This document shows, piece after piece, positions 24,223 through 33,104 of a stretch of 36,679 nucleotides of DNA. Numbering within the stretch: the stretch's first letter is position 1; the number at the start of each line of letters is the position of its first letter. The DNA is from Flavobacteriaceae bacterium (GTDB lineage: Bacteria; Bacteroidota; Bacteroidia; Flavobacteriales; Flavobacteriaceae), in the NCBI GenBank assembly GCA_947464335.1, contig CANHWG010000026.1, positions 1-36,679 of the forward strand, given 5' to 3'. A model generated the notes under the pieces. That model did no database searches and was not told the DNA's origin. It saw only the letters and a list, made by a program, of their open reading frames with translations. The position numbers were made by a program, and so were the translations under genes.

Positions 24223-25909
24223 ATGATTCTAATCCTACTCAGTTGGCTTTATATTTATTTTACAGCGATAATATTTGGAATTGCTTTTTCTAAAATTATG
24301 CGCCTTCAACAATTTGAATTTGTTCTAATTCCTATTTATGGATTATTTTCACTGACACTAGTAGCAACTGTTTGGGCTTTTTTGGGCCCAATCAACCTAT
24401 TTTTTCATCTGTTTTTGTGTATCGCATCGCTCTTGTTATGGTATAAAAATAAAGAAACTACTAGTTCTTTTTTCAAAGGCACATTCAATCAAGTTAAATC
24501 GTTTTCCTTCACCGTTACAATCCTTTTTATAATTAGTAGTTTACTTATTTTAGCTCAAAGTGCTACTTTGCCGTTTATTATTGATAATGAAAGTTATTAT
24601 ATTCAAACCATTAAATGGTTGAATGAATATGGTTTTGTAAAAGGATTGGCCAATTTACACTTGTTTTTAGGACAAACAAGTGGTTGGCATATTACCCAAA
24701 GTATTTATAGTTTTTCCTTTATATATGACCGTTTCAATGACTTGAATGGATTTTGTTTATTACTCCTAAATTTCTTTGCCTTTCAAAAATTAAACAACTA
24801 TTTTACCGAAGGAAATAAAATAGATTTAGTTTTTGGATTAATGCCATTATCCTATGTGTTTCTTTTTCAGTTTATTAGTGCTCCGTCACCAGATTTACCC
24901 GTTTATGTTTTAGCATTTATTATTTTTTCAGTCTATCTAGAAAAGGAACATCCTGAAAATCGATTTATTACCATTAGTATTTTAGCTTTATTTTCAGTTT
25001 TTATTAAAATTACGGCTGTTATTTTATTATTATTCCCTTTACTCTTAATATTAAAACACCTATTGATTTTAAAAAAGCAATTTCTTCAGGTACTGTTTCT
25101 TGGTAGTTTTGTGTTGGTATTATTCATTTCAAAAAACGCAGTACTTACGGGCTATCCTCTTTTTCCATTACTATGTTTTAGAATTGATGCTTTTGATTAT
25201 ACTGTACCAAGTAGTATTATAGATTATTTCTTTAGTAAAAGTATGTTGCACTCGTTTTACATACCATACAAACTTTTTGATAAAATGTCAGCTATAGAAA
25301 TGATTAAATACTATTTTTTATCTAATGGTATTTCAGGTTATATTGGAATGGCATCACTATTTTTAATTCTTGTAACTCCAATTGTTATCATAAAAAAGCG
25401 CTTATCCAAATCATTTTGGGCAATCTATTTAGCCTTTGTTGCACTTATTATTCTATTGAGTTTGAGTTCTCCACAATATCGTTTTTTTATTTATTTCAGC
25501 ATATTCTTTATGCTGGTATTGTTTTCGATGTTTATTTCTAAACCCCAAATAATAATCCGGTTAATGGCTATAAATTTAGTTGTCATTGTTATCATTCTCA
25601 CACTTCCAATGTCTTTTGAAAATTTAACTCAAAACAAATTTTTGACAGATAATAATACGTTTCATTTTAAAAACATCTTAATTCCTGAGCCAAATTCGAA
25701 ATGGAATAACGAGTATAAAAAAACCAGTATTGGAAATATGCATTATCATTCACCAACAGACACTTCCTTCTTTTGGGTAACCGGAAATGGCCATTTGCCT
25801 TGCATCAACTCAATTCAGCTTGACTACTTTCATAACGGCTTTTTATACATACCACAGCAAAGAAGTATTGATTTAAGTCATGGGTTTTATTCTCAAAAAG
25901 TGAGTGGCA
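24223..25909 (+). CDS. Large polytopic membrane protein (LIC_10190-like), stop at 25917
   Basis: A 564-residue inner-membrane protein whose frame runs to TAA 25915-25917; the end given here stops before the overlap with the next start. About a dozen hydrophobic helices are visible. The first periplasmic loop has FIIDNESYYIQTIKWLNEYGF followed by HLFLGQTSGWHITQ, an acidic motif after the early helices that recalls GT-C-fold glycosyltransferases. The last 90 residues are non-membrane. It resembles the LIC_10190 membrane family (from memory), of unknown function. It starts four bases after the LolD-like gene, implying cotranscription. Confidence 0.75.
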
Positions 25910-26674
25910 ATGAATAATAATGAACTTAAAGAGTTTTTAGACGAAAAGGTAATTCTCTATAATAATCCGAGATTTATCGAAAGTGACCCCATTCAAATTC
26001 CACATAAATACTCGCTTAAAGAAGATATTGAAATTTCGGCTTTTTTGACAGCTACTATTGCTTGGGGAAACCGTAAAATGATTATCAACAACAGCCAACG
26101 AATGATGAATTTGATGGGAAATTCTCCCTATGATTTTGTGATGAGTCATTCCGAAAACCAATTAGAAAACTTAGATGGTTTTGTTCATAGAACTTTCAAC
26201 AGTATAGACTTTGCTACTTTTATTAAAGCAATAAAATCTATTTACATCAATCACAACGGATTAGAAATGGCTTTTACCAAAAACCAACAACCTTTATCTA
26301 TGCAAACAAGCATAGCTGAATTTAAAAAATTATTCTTTGAAATTCCCCATCAATCCCGAACTACAAAACATATTTCCGACCCAACACAAGGTTCGGCAGC
26401 CAAAAGAATCAACATGTTTTTGAGATGGATGTCTAGAAACGATAATTCTGGTGTTGATTTTGGTATTTGGAAAAGTATTTCACCTGCGGCACTTTCATGC
26501 CCATTGGATGTGCATTCGGGAAATGTAGCTCGCAAATTAGGCTTACTTACTAGAAAGCAAAACGATTCCAAAGCGTTGACAGAACTTGACAAAGCTTTGC
26601 GCTTACTGGATGCCAATGATCCTGTGAAATATGACTTTGCGCTTTTCGGATTAGGTGTTTTTGAAGGGTTTTGA
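25910..26674 (+). CDS. TIGR02757 family protein (DUF2400)
   Basis: A 254-residue cytoplasmic protein of the widespread but uncharacterised TIGR02757/DUF2400 family. It has LTATIAWGNRKMIINNSQRM (about 46-65), GSAAKRINMFLRWMSRND, WKSISPAALSCPLDVHSGNVARKLGLL and the C-terminal DPVKYDFALFGLGVFEGF. The LDVHSGNVAR and DPVKYDFALFGLG segments look like helix-hairpin-helix glycosylase-fold elements. The ATG at 25910 is preferred; a GTG six bases upstream is possible. Its start overlaps the 3' end of the membrane-protein gene by 8 bases, so translation is coupled. Confidence 0.85.
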   Translation: MNNNELKEFLDEKVILYNNPRFIESDPIQIPHKYSLKEDIEISAFLTATIAWGNRKMIINNSQRMMNLMGNSPYDFVMSHSENQLENLDGFVHRTFNSIDFATFIKAIKSIYINHNGLEMAFTKNQQPLSMQTSIAEFKKLFFEIPHQSRTTKHISDPTQGSAAKRINMFLRWMSRNDNSGVDFGIWKSISPAALSCPLDVHSGNVARKLGLLTRKQNDSKALTELDKALRLLDANDPVKYDFALFGLGVFEGF

Positions 26675-26711
26675 GTTCTTTCTTAAACTAAACTGAATTT
26701 TTTATTAGAAA

Positions 26712-26738
26712 TTGCTAAATCTGAATTCCCTATCTTTG
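26712..26738 (+). promoter_or_regulatory. Promoter for the DEAD-box helicase gene
   Basis: TTG (26712-26714), a 16-base spacer and TATCTTTG (26731-26738) fit the Bacteroidota promoter pattern. The ATG is 51 bases downstream. Confidence 0.5.
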
Positions 26739-26788
26739 GGGCATCTAAGTTCTATTATAAAAGAATAGATGAAATAAATTTCAACTTA

Positions 26789-28132
26789 ATGAGCACTTTC
26801 GAGCAATTCAATCTTCCAAAATCATTACAAAAAGCTATTGATGAATTAGGACTTACTACACCTACTCCAATTCAAGATAAATCATTTTCAGTGATTATGT
26901 CAGGTCGAGATGTAATGGGAATTGCACAAACCGGTACTGGTAAGACTTTTGCATATTTATTACCAATCTTAAAACAATGGAAGTTTGTAGCAACCGATAC
27001 TCCAAGAGTAGTTATTTTAGTTCCTACAAGAGAATTGGTTGTTCAAATAGCTGCCGAAGTTGAAAAACTAACGCAATTCATGTCAGTTAGAACATTGGGT
27101 GTTTATGGTGGAGTAAATATCAATACTCAAAAGAAAGCAGTTTATCAAGGAATTGATGTTTTAGTTGGAACTCCAGGTCGTGTTATGGATTTAGCTTTAG
27201 ACAATGTAATTCGCTTTGATAGTTTACAGAAATTAGTCATTGATGAGTTTGATGAAATACTGAATTTAGGATTTCGTGCACAAGTCACTTCTATCTTAGC
27301 AATGCTTAAAAATAAAAGACAAAATATCTTATTTTCGGCTACAATGACCGATGATGTGGATGAAATGTTAGACGAATATTTTGACTTTCCTGAAGAAGTA
27401 TCTTTAGCAGCAAGTGGAACACCTTTGGAAAAGATTAAACAATTAGGATATAAAACACCTAATTTTTTAACCAAAGTTAATCTGATTATTGAATTATTAA
27501 AAGATGATTCTCTAGAGCGGGTATTGTTGTTTGTCAATAATAAAAAAACAGCTGATTTATTAGCAGATAAATTAGAAGAAGTCTATCCAGAGCAATTTGG
27601 AACCATTCACTCTAACAAATCACAAAACTACCGATTGCAAACCATGGCAACGTTTCAAGCAGGAGAAATTCGTGGAATTGTGACTACCGATGTTATGGCT
27701 AGAGGTTTGGATATTTCAGATATTACGCATGTAATTAATGTGGAATTTTCAGAAATTCCAGAGCAATACATTCACCGAATTGGTCGAACTGGTCGTGCAG
27801 ATAAATCGGGAATAGCCATTAGTTTAATCAGCCCACAAGAAGAGGAGATTATGATTGAAGCTGAAATGTTGATGGATAAAGAAATTCTATTTTCAACTTT
27901 ACCTAAAACAGTTGTAATTGCGGAACGATTATTAGAGTTTGAAAAAGACAAAAAGAAATTAAAAGTAATTTTAAAAACTAATAAGTTAGAAGGCGGTGCT
28001 TCTTTTCATGAAAAAGCTAAGAAAAATACAAAAGTTAATCTTGGCGGTCCATCTAAAACCAAGAAAAAAACTGGAACCTCTGTAAATAGAAATATATTAA
28101 AAAACAGAGCAGCGAAAAGGAAGAAGAAATAA
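26789..28132 (+). CDS. DEAD-box ATP-dependent RNA helicase
   Basis: A 447-residue RNA helicase. The Q motif is FEQFNLPKSLQKAIDELGLTTPTPIQ (4-29, given here as two halves around residue 16), Walker A AQTGTGKT (46-53), motif Ib TPGR (128-131), motif III SAT (183-185), and motif VI HRIGRTGR. Motif II reads DEFD (152-155) instead of DEAD, keeping both carboxylates needed for Mg-ATP. A lysine-rich C-terminal tail of about 60 residues is typical of RhlE/CsdA-type proteins that act on rRNA or mRNA. It has its own promoter, and a heptamer tandem repeat begins right after the stop. Confidence 0.93.
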   Translation: MSTFEQFNLPKSLQKAIDELGLTTPTPIQDKSFSVIMSGRDVMGIAQTGTGKTFAYLLPILKQWKFVATDTPRVVILVPTRELVVQIAAEVEKLTQFMSVRTLGVYGGVNINTQKKAVYQGIDVLVGTPGRVMDLALDNVIRFDSLQKLVIDEFDEILNLGFRAQVTSILAMLKNKRQNILFSATMTDDVDEMLDEYFDFPEEVSLAASGTPLEKIKQLGYKTPNFLTKVNLIIELLKDDSLERVLLFVNNKKTADLLADKLEEVYPEQFGTIHSNKSQNYRLQTMATFQAGEIRGIVTTDVMARGLDISDITHVINVEFSEIPEQYIHRIGRTGRADKSGIAISLISPQEEEIMIEAEMLMDKEILFSTLPKTVVIAERLLEFEKDKKKLKVILKTNKLEGGASFHEKAKKNTKVNLGGPSKTKKKTGTSVNRNILKNRAAKRKKK

Positions 28133-28167
28133 TTGATAATTGATAATTGATAATTGACAATTGATTA
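28133..28167. repeat. Heptanucleotide tandem repeat (TTGATAA)n
   Basis: Three perfect TTGATAA units (28133-28153), one TTGACAA and one TTGATTA, starting at the base after the helicase stop codon. A small inverted repeat AATTCGT/ACGAATT (28179-28200) follows. Non-coding. Confidence 0.75.
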
Positions 28168-28241
28168 CTATTTTTGACAATTCGTCAGAATCAACGAATT
28201 CCTATGAAAAATAACCTCTATGAGGTAAATCTTTATAAAGA

Positions 28242-30170
28242 ATGCAGTTCAAACACCCAGAAGCACTTTATTTTCTCTTCTTATTGGTTATCCCAATTCT
28301 GGTTCATCTGTTTCAATTGCGTCGCTTCAAGAAAGAATACTTTACCAACGTCCAATTCCTTAAAGAACTAGCAATACAAACCCGAAAAAGTGCAACCATC
28401 AAAAAATGGTTACTATTATTTACTCGATTATTACTACTCACTTTCCTAATTTTTGCTTTTGCTCAACCTTTCTTTTCTGCGAAAGACAGTAAAAAGAACA
28501 CTAATGAAATGTATATCATTTTAGATAATTCTTACAGCATGCAAGCCAAAGGCAAAAAAGGCGAATTATTAAAACGAGCCGTTCAAGATTTATTAGAGCA
28601 TACGCCAGAAACTCAGAATTTTTCATTACTTACTGCAGCTGAATCGTACTGGAATACTGACATTAAATCAATTCAAAAAGAGTTACAAAACTTAAAATAT
28701 AGCGCTTCATCTTTCCAATTGGACCAACTAATTGCTAAAGTTAATGCACGAAAATCAGCTTTTAATAAAGATATAATTATAATTACCGATGCGTTAGGTT
28801 TAGAGGAAAAACAAACTAAAAGTTTCAGAAAAGAAGACAATATTTATTTTATTATTCCGGAAGCAGAACAAAAAAACAATATAGCTATAGATAGCGTTTT
28901 TATTAAACAAAATTTAGATAGTTTTTATGAAATTGGGATAAATTTATCTACCAACGGTGATGATTTTAAAGACATTCCAATTGCTTTATATAATAAAAAT
29001 AAGTTAGCTGCAAAAACATTAATCAACTTTGAATTCAATTCAAAAACCATAAATTTCACCATTCCGAAAGAAGATTTTCATGGCTATGTTTCGGTAACCG
29101 ATAAAGGTTTGACGTATGACAATAATTATTATTTCAGCATTTCAAAACCAAGTTTAACTAACGTTATTAGTATTGGCGATGCTGATAAAAGTAAATTTAT
29201 GTCGCGTGTTTACACGAATGACGGATTCAATTATACTAATTTCCCTATTGCCAATTTAGATTATAATTTATTAGAAAAACAAGATGCAATTGTCCTTAAC
29301 GAAGTAAAAGATATTCCACAAGCATTACAAACTACACTAAAATCATTTGTTGCTAAAGGTGGAAACTTAATTCTAATTCCAGCGCTGGAAACTAATGTGG
29401 CTCAATTGAATTCATTGGTATCTAATTTTGGTGAATTACTATTCAAAAATGCTAGTACATCAGAAAAAAAAGTAACTAAAATCAACTTTAATCACCCGCT
29501 GTATAGTAACGTATTCGAAAAGAAAATTGATAATTTTCAATATCCATCTACCAAAACTTCATTTGGATTGAGCAGTAATTCACCTGCAGTTTTAACGTAT
29601 GAAGATCAAAGCGCTTTTTTGACATCGGTATCAAATGATTTGTCTTCAGTATATGTTTTTGCGGCACCAATAAACAAATTGAATAGTAATTTTCAGAATT
29701 CACCGATAATCGTACCCACATTTTACAATATGGTTCAAAACAGACAAAAAACAGGTGTAAATGCTATTTTTATTGGAGAAAATCTTCCTTTTGTTGTTGA
29801 TGCATTGTTATCAAAAGACGAAATTCTAACCGTCAAAAATAATACTGAAAGTTTTATACCAGTGCAACAATTATTGAACACGAAAGTTAAAGTGACTTTT
29901 GAAGACAATCCAATAGAAGCTGGAAACTTTGGTATCTTTAACAAAAACAAGTTGGTACAGAATATCAGTTTTAATTACAATCGAACCGAAAGTAATTTGA
30001 CATTGACAAACTCTAATATAGCAAACAGTTTTAAGGAAATTGACGATGTCGAAACCGTTTTCAATAGTATTCAAATTGATCGAACAGACACACAAATCTG
30101 GAAATGGTTTGTGATTTTAACATTACTCTTTTTAGTAGTTGAATTACTCATTCAAAAATTTGTAAAATGA
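28242..30170 (+). CDS. BatA-domain membrane protein with von Willebrand factor A-like domain
   Basis: A 642-residue inner-membrane protein. The N terminus MQFKHPEALYFLFLLVIPILVHLFQLRRFKK (30 residues; helices at about 10-23 and 55-75) is the BatA/aerotolerance-regulator N-terminal domain. A vWA domain follows with the MIDAS motif DNSYS (D95, S97, S99). Then comes a long beta-rich periplasmic part, and a C-terminal helix KWFVILTLLFLVVELLI anchors the end. The Bat family is linked to envelope stress, but its mechanism is unsettled. The last four bases overlap the start of the dihydroorotase-like gene (ATGA), so the two are translationally coupled. Confidence 0.85.
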   Translation: MQFKHPEALYFLFLLVIPILVHLFQLRRFKKEYFTNVQFLKELAIQTRKSATIKKWLLLFTRLLLLTFLIFAFAQPFFSAKDSKKNTNEMYIILDNSYSMQAKGKKGELLKRAVQDLLEHTPETQNFSLLTAAESYWNTDIKSIQKELQNLKYSASSFQLDQLIAKVNARKSAFNKDIIIITDALGLEEKQTKSFRKEDNIYFIIPEAEQKNNIAIDSVFIKQNLDSFYEIGINLSTNGDDFKDIPIALYNKNKLAAKTLINFEFNSKTINFTIPKEDFHGYVSVTDKGLTYDNNYYFSISKPSLTNVISIGDADKSKFMSRVYTNDGFNYTNFPIANLDYNLLEKQDAIVLNEVKDIPQALQTTLKSFVAKGGNLILIPALETNVAQLNSLVSNFGELLFKNASTSEKKVTKINFNHPLYSNVFEKKIDNFQYPSTKTSFGLSSNSPAVLTYEDQSAFLTSVSNDLSSVYVFAAPINKLNSNFQNSPIIVPTFYNMVQNRQKTGVNAIFIGENLPFVVDALLSKDEILTVKNNTESFIPVQQLLNTKVKVTFEDNPIEAGNFGIFNKNKLVQNISFNYNRTESNLTLTNSNIANSFKEIDDVETVFNSIQIDRTDTQIWKWFVILTLLFLVVELLIQKFVK

Positions 30171-31423
30171 ACCTAATCATCAGAAAAGCAACCATTGTAG
30201 ACCCAAAAAGTCCGTTTCATAATCAAACCGTTGATTTGAAAATTACAGATAATATAATAGAAGAAATTGGTGTTTCACTTCTGAATATTGATACACACCA
30301 AGAGTTTTGTCATGAAAATTTGCATATTTCACAAGGTTGGTTTGATACCAGTGTGTCGCTTGGTGAACCTGGTTTTGAAGACAGGGAAACCATTAATAAT
30401 GGTTTAATGGTAGCTGCCAAAAGCGGATTTACGGGAATTGCACTTCAGCCAAACTCCTATCCTATTCTAGATAATCAATCGCAAATTCATTTTGTAAAGC
30501 AAAAAGCAGCTAACTCTGCTACAGAATTGTATCCAATAGGTGCTTTAACCAATGGAAGTGAAGGAAAAGATATGGCAGAGCTATTTGATATGAAGAATGC
30601 AGGTGCTGTTGCTTTTGGTGATTATAACAAGAGTATATCCAATGCTAATCTGTTAAAAATTGGATTACAATATGCACAAGATTTTGATGGATTAGTTATC
30701 GCTTTTTCTCAAGATGATAACATCAAAGGAAACGGAGTTGCTAATGAAGGAATCGTATCCACTCGATTAGGATTAAAAGGAATTCCAAATCTAGCCGAAG
30801 AACTTACAGTTGCTCGAAATTTATTTTTACTAGATTATACCGGTGGAAAATTACATATCCCAACACTATCTACAGCTAAGTCAGTTGCCTTAATAAAAGA
30901 AGCCAAAGCGAAAGGATTACGGGTTACTTGCAGTGTTTCTGTTCATCATTTGGTCATGACAGAAGAAAAACTAGAGGGTTTTGACACACGATATAAAGTT
31001 TTACCGCCATTACGAAATGAAGAAGACAGACAAGCTTTAATTAAAGGTGTTTTAGATAATACTATTGATTGCATCACTAGTGATCACAATCCTATTGATA
31101 TTGAGAATAAAAAGAGGGAATTTGATTTGGCAAAAAATGGAACCATCGGCTTAGAAAGTGCTTTTGGAGCTTTACTGTCAGTGTTACCTTTAGAGAAAGT
31201 TATTGAAAAATTAACTTTTGGTAGAAGTGTTATAAATATTGAAAGTCAAGAAATTGCAAAAAATAAAAAAGCTTCTTTCTCATTATTCACAGTAAATGAT
31301 GCTTGGACATTTGAAAAAGAACACCTACTCTCAAAATCTAAAAACTCAGCTTTTCTCGGACAAAAGATGAAAGGAAAAGTTATTGGAATTTACAATCAAG
31401 GAAAATTAATTATCAATGGATAA
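30167..31423 (+). CDS. Dihydroorotase-like protein with degenerate metal site
   Basis: A 418-residue amidohydrolase-fold protein related to class I dihydroorotase (PyrC). The fold is intact: DTSVSLGEPGFEDRETI at about 60-76, GIPNLAEELTVARNLFLLDYT, CSVSVHHLVMTEE, LPPLRNEEDRQAL and DCITSDHNPID. Compared with active class I enzymes, the DxHxH ligands are S62 and S64, the third histidine position is F180 and the fourth is T233. Only D152 and D306 remain. It is therefore unlikely to bind the catalytic zinc and is probably a structural or regulatory pseudoenzyme. Annotation as active pyrC would be risky. It overlaps the vWA gene by 4 bases and the next gene by 8. Confidence 0.85.
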   Translation: MNLIIRKATIVDPKSPFHNQTVDLKITDNIIEEIGVSLLNIDTHQEFCHENLHISQGWFDTSVSLGEPGFEDRETINNGLMVAAKSGFTGIALQPNSYPILDNQSQIHFVKQKAANSATELYPIGALTNGSEGKDMAELFDMKNAGAVAFGDYNKSISNANLLKIGLQYAQDFDGLVIAFSQDDNIKGNGVANEGIVSTRLGLKGIPNLAEELTVARNLFLLDYTGGKLHIPTLSTAKSVALIKEAKAKGLRVTCSVSVHHLVMTEEKLEGFDTRYKVLPPLRNEEDRQALIKGVLDNTIDCITSDHNPIDIENKKREFDLAKNGTIGLESAFGALLSVLPLEKVIEKLTFGRSVINIESQEIAKNKKASFSLFTVNDAWTFEKEHLLSKSKNSAFLGQKMKGKVIGIYNQGKLIING

Positions 31424-31742
31424 AAAAACAATTGACGAGGGAAAAAAAATTGCAATTACAAGTTACATCTTAATCATTGGTGTTTTAATTGCGCTTTCGA
31501 TGAATTCTGAAAATAAAAATAAATTTGCTTCATTTCATATCAGACAAGGTTTAGGATTGACGGTAACTTTTATAATACTTGGAGTTTCTATAAGTTTTTT
31601 TGAAAGTATTTATATAGCCGCATCAATGTGGGTGTTTATATCCGTTTTGTCACTATATGGGCTTTTTTGTGCTGCACTTGGAAAAACAACTATGATTCCT
31701 TTGTTAGGTCCTTTTTATCAAAAAATATTTACAAGTTTGTAA
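31416..31742 (+). CDS. Small membrane protein, DUF4870-like
   Basis: A 108-residue inner-membrane protein with about three hydrophobic helices (residues 12-27, 45-66, 68-85). The stretch NKNKFASFHIRQGLGLTVTF is the signature of DUF4870/Tic20-like small proteins (residents of the membrane with a conserved H-x-R-Q-G-L motif), and GPFYQKIF ends it. Function is unknown. It starts inside the 3' end of the dihydroorotase-like gene (8-base overlap), so it is the third member of this coupled set. Confidence 0.8.
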   Translation: MDKKTIDEGKKIAITSYILIIGVLIALSMNSENKNKFASFHIRQGLGLTVTFIILGVSISFFESIYIAASMWVFISVLSLYGLFCAALGKTTMIPLLGPFYQKIFTSL

Positions 31743-31772
31743 CATTAAACATATTTTGCTTTCAAAATTTGT

Positions 31773-31889
31773 ATCGATAGCAGACAAGTACGTATTAATT
31801 TGAGTTATAATTTTGGAAGTGATGCAGTGAAAAAATCTAGAAATAGAAATACGGGATTAGAAGACGAAAAAAACAGAATTGGAAATTAA
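31773..31889 (+). pseudogene. 3' remnant of an outer-membrane beta-barrel (TonB-receptor-like) gene
   Basis: An open frame ending at TAA 31887-31889 reads IDSRQVRINLSYNFG, then SDAVKKSRNRNTGLEDEKNRIGN. That is the exact style of the last strand and C-terminal tail of Bacteroidota outer-membrane beta-barrel family proteins, with the SYNFG terminal strand and the basic K-K-x-R-x-R followed by GLEDEKNRI. Upstream the frame loses similarity and meets a stop at 31746. There is no plausible start and no barrel body, so this is the leftover end of a deleted gene of about 39 codons, between the DUF4870-like gene and the esterase gene. Confidence 0.7.
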
Positions 31890-31894
31890 TAACT

Positions 31895-32569
31895 ATGAAT
31901 TTAACATTACACCATCTAATTAGAGAACCTAAAGTAAATAAAGACACTCAAGGCAACGCCGATTCGAGCGAAGCTAAAAACCCATTGCTTTTGTTGCTTC
32001 ATGGATACGGTAGCAATGAAGAAGATTTGTTTTCTTTTGCTTCTGAACTTCCACAAGAATATTATGTAATTTCTGCTCGAGCTCCTTTTGATATGATGTA
32101 TGGAAGTTATGCTTGGTATGCTATCAATTTTGATGCTGATGAAAATAAGTTTTCTGATATTGGCCAAGCTAGAGCTTCTAGAGATCTAATTTCAAATTTT
32201 ATTGATGAATTGATTGAAAATTATCCTATAGATTCTAATGACGTAACGTTAGTAGGATTTAGTCAAGGATGTATTTTAAGTTATGCCGTAGGTCTTTCCT
32301 ATCCGGAAAAAGTTCAACGTATTGTGGCAATGAGCGGTTATCTCAATACAGAAATTGCAGTTGATGATTATGCAGATAACGATTTTAAAAATTTAAAAAT
32401 CTTTGCTTCACATGGAACTGTAGACCAAGTCATCCCTGTAGATTGGGCTAGAAAATCAATTCCAATTCTAGAAAATTTAGGTGTTTCAATAGTATACAAA
32501 GAATATCCTGTTGGTCATGGAGTGGCACCTCAAAACTTCTTTGATTTTAAAAATTGGTTGCAACAATAA
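31895..32569 (+). CDS. Phospholipase/carboxylesterase-family alpha/beta hydrolase
   Basis: A 224-residue cytoplasmic serine hydrolase of the abhydrolase_2 (phospholipase/carboxylesterase) family. LLLLHGYGSNEEDL (about 32-45) carries the oxyanion-hole glycines. The nucleophile elbow is GFSQG with S123, the acid is D177 in GTVDQVIP and the base is H208 in VGHGV. Substrates of this family range from short esters to lysophospholipids and acyl-thioester proteins; none can be chosen from sequence. It follows the beta-barrel remnant by five bases, so its original operon may have been altered. Confidence 0.9.
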   Translation: MNLTLHHLIREPKVNKDTQGNADSSEAKNPLLLLLHGYGSNEEDLFSFASELPQEYYVISARAPFDMMYGSYAWYAINFDADENKFSDIGQARASRDLISNFIDELIENYPIDSNDVTLVGFSQGCILSYAVGLSYPEKVQRIVAMSGYLNTEIAVDDYADNDFKNLKIFASHGTVDQVIPVDWARKSIPILENLGVSIVYKEYPVGHGVAPQNFFDFKNWLQQ

Positions 32570-32598
32570 AATTGGAGTTAAAATTAAAAACCCTTATT

Positions 32599-33087
32599 TC
32601 ATTGTTCTTCGGTATCACTACTTAATACTTTTTTCCCAATTTCACCATCGCCAGAGAATAGTGTATTATTACCTTTTTTTAGTTGATATCCTTTACCCGC
32701 AATTAATTGCCAATCGTTAAATATCCATGGTTTCCCTTCAGAATTTCGAGACAAAACTATTGAAGTCGTATCTTTTGGAAGAAATATTTCGGCTTCACTA
32801 GCATCTTCATTAAAAAGAACATAGACACTCAAGGTTTCATCTTCATTTTGGGGCTTATCTAAAGGATTCAATTGAATACCCGAAAAACCTTTAACACATT
32901 CTTTGTTTACTTTTGACCATACATAACCAGCAGATGCCAAACAACCATTTTCGTCTTTGTCATTTACAACAGAAGAATCTTTGGTAGTTAGACCATTTTG
33001 AGTTTCCTCAGTTTCTTCTTTATTATCTATTAATTTACAAGAACAAAAAGTCAGTAAAATCAGTATGAGTATGCAAAATTTATTCAT
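32599..33087 (-). CDS. Lipoprotein, hypothetical
   Basis: A 162-residue protein with a lipoprotein signal (MNKFCILILILLTFCSCK, lipidation at about C17). An acidic, Ser/Thr-rich linker (about 20-45) follows, then a domain beginning ENGCLASAGYVWSKVNKECVKGFSGIQL. The paired cysteines in NGC and KEC suggest a disulfide. The pattern C-x-A-S-A-G-Y-x-W-S-x-V-x-x-x-C-V resembles a short module seen in small bacterial lipoproteins and peptidase-inhibitor-like proteins. Function is unknown. It is the last gene of a three-gene minus-strand operon with the MBL hydrolase. Confidence 0.7.
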   Translation of the reverse strand: MNKFCILILILLTFCSCKLIDNKEETEETQNGLTTKDSSVVNDKDENGCLASAGYVWSKVNKECVKGFSGIQLNPLDKPQNEDETLSVYVLFNEDASEAEIFLPKDTTSIVLSRNSEGKPWIFNDWQLIAGKGYQLKKGNNTLFSGDGEIGKKVLSSDTEEQ

Positions 33088-33104
33088 TTCTATGTTTAAA
33101 AATC

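Noticed and set aside
27145..27537. 130-codon minus-strand frame inside the DEAD-box gene
   Set aside because: Antisense to conserved helicase motifs, with a low-complexity translation and no independent start signal.
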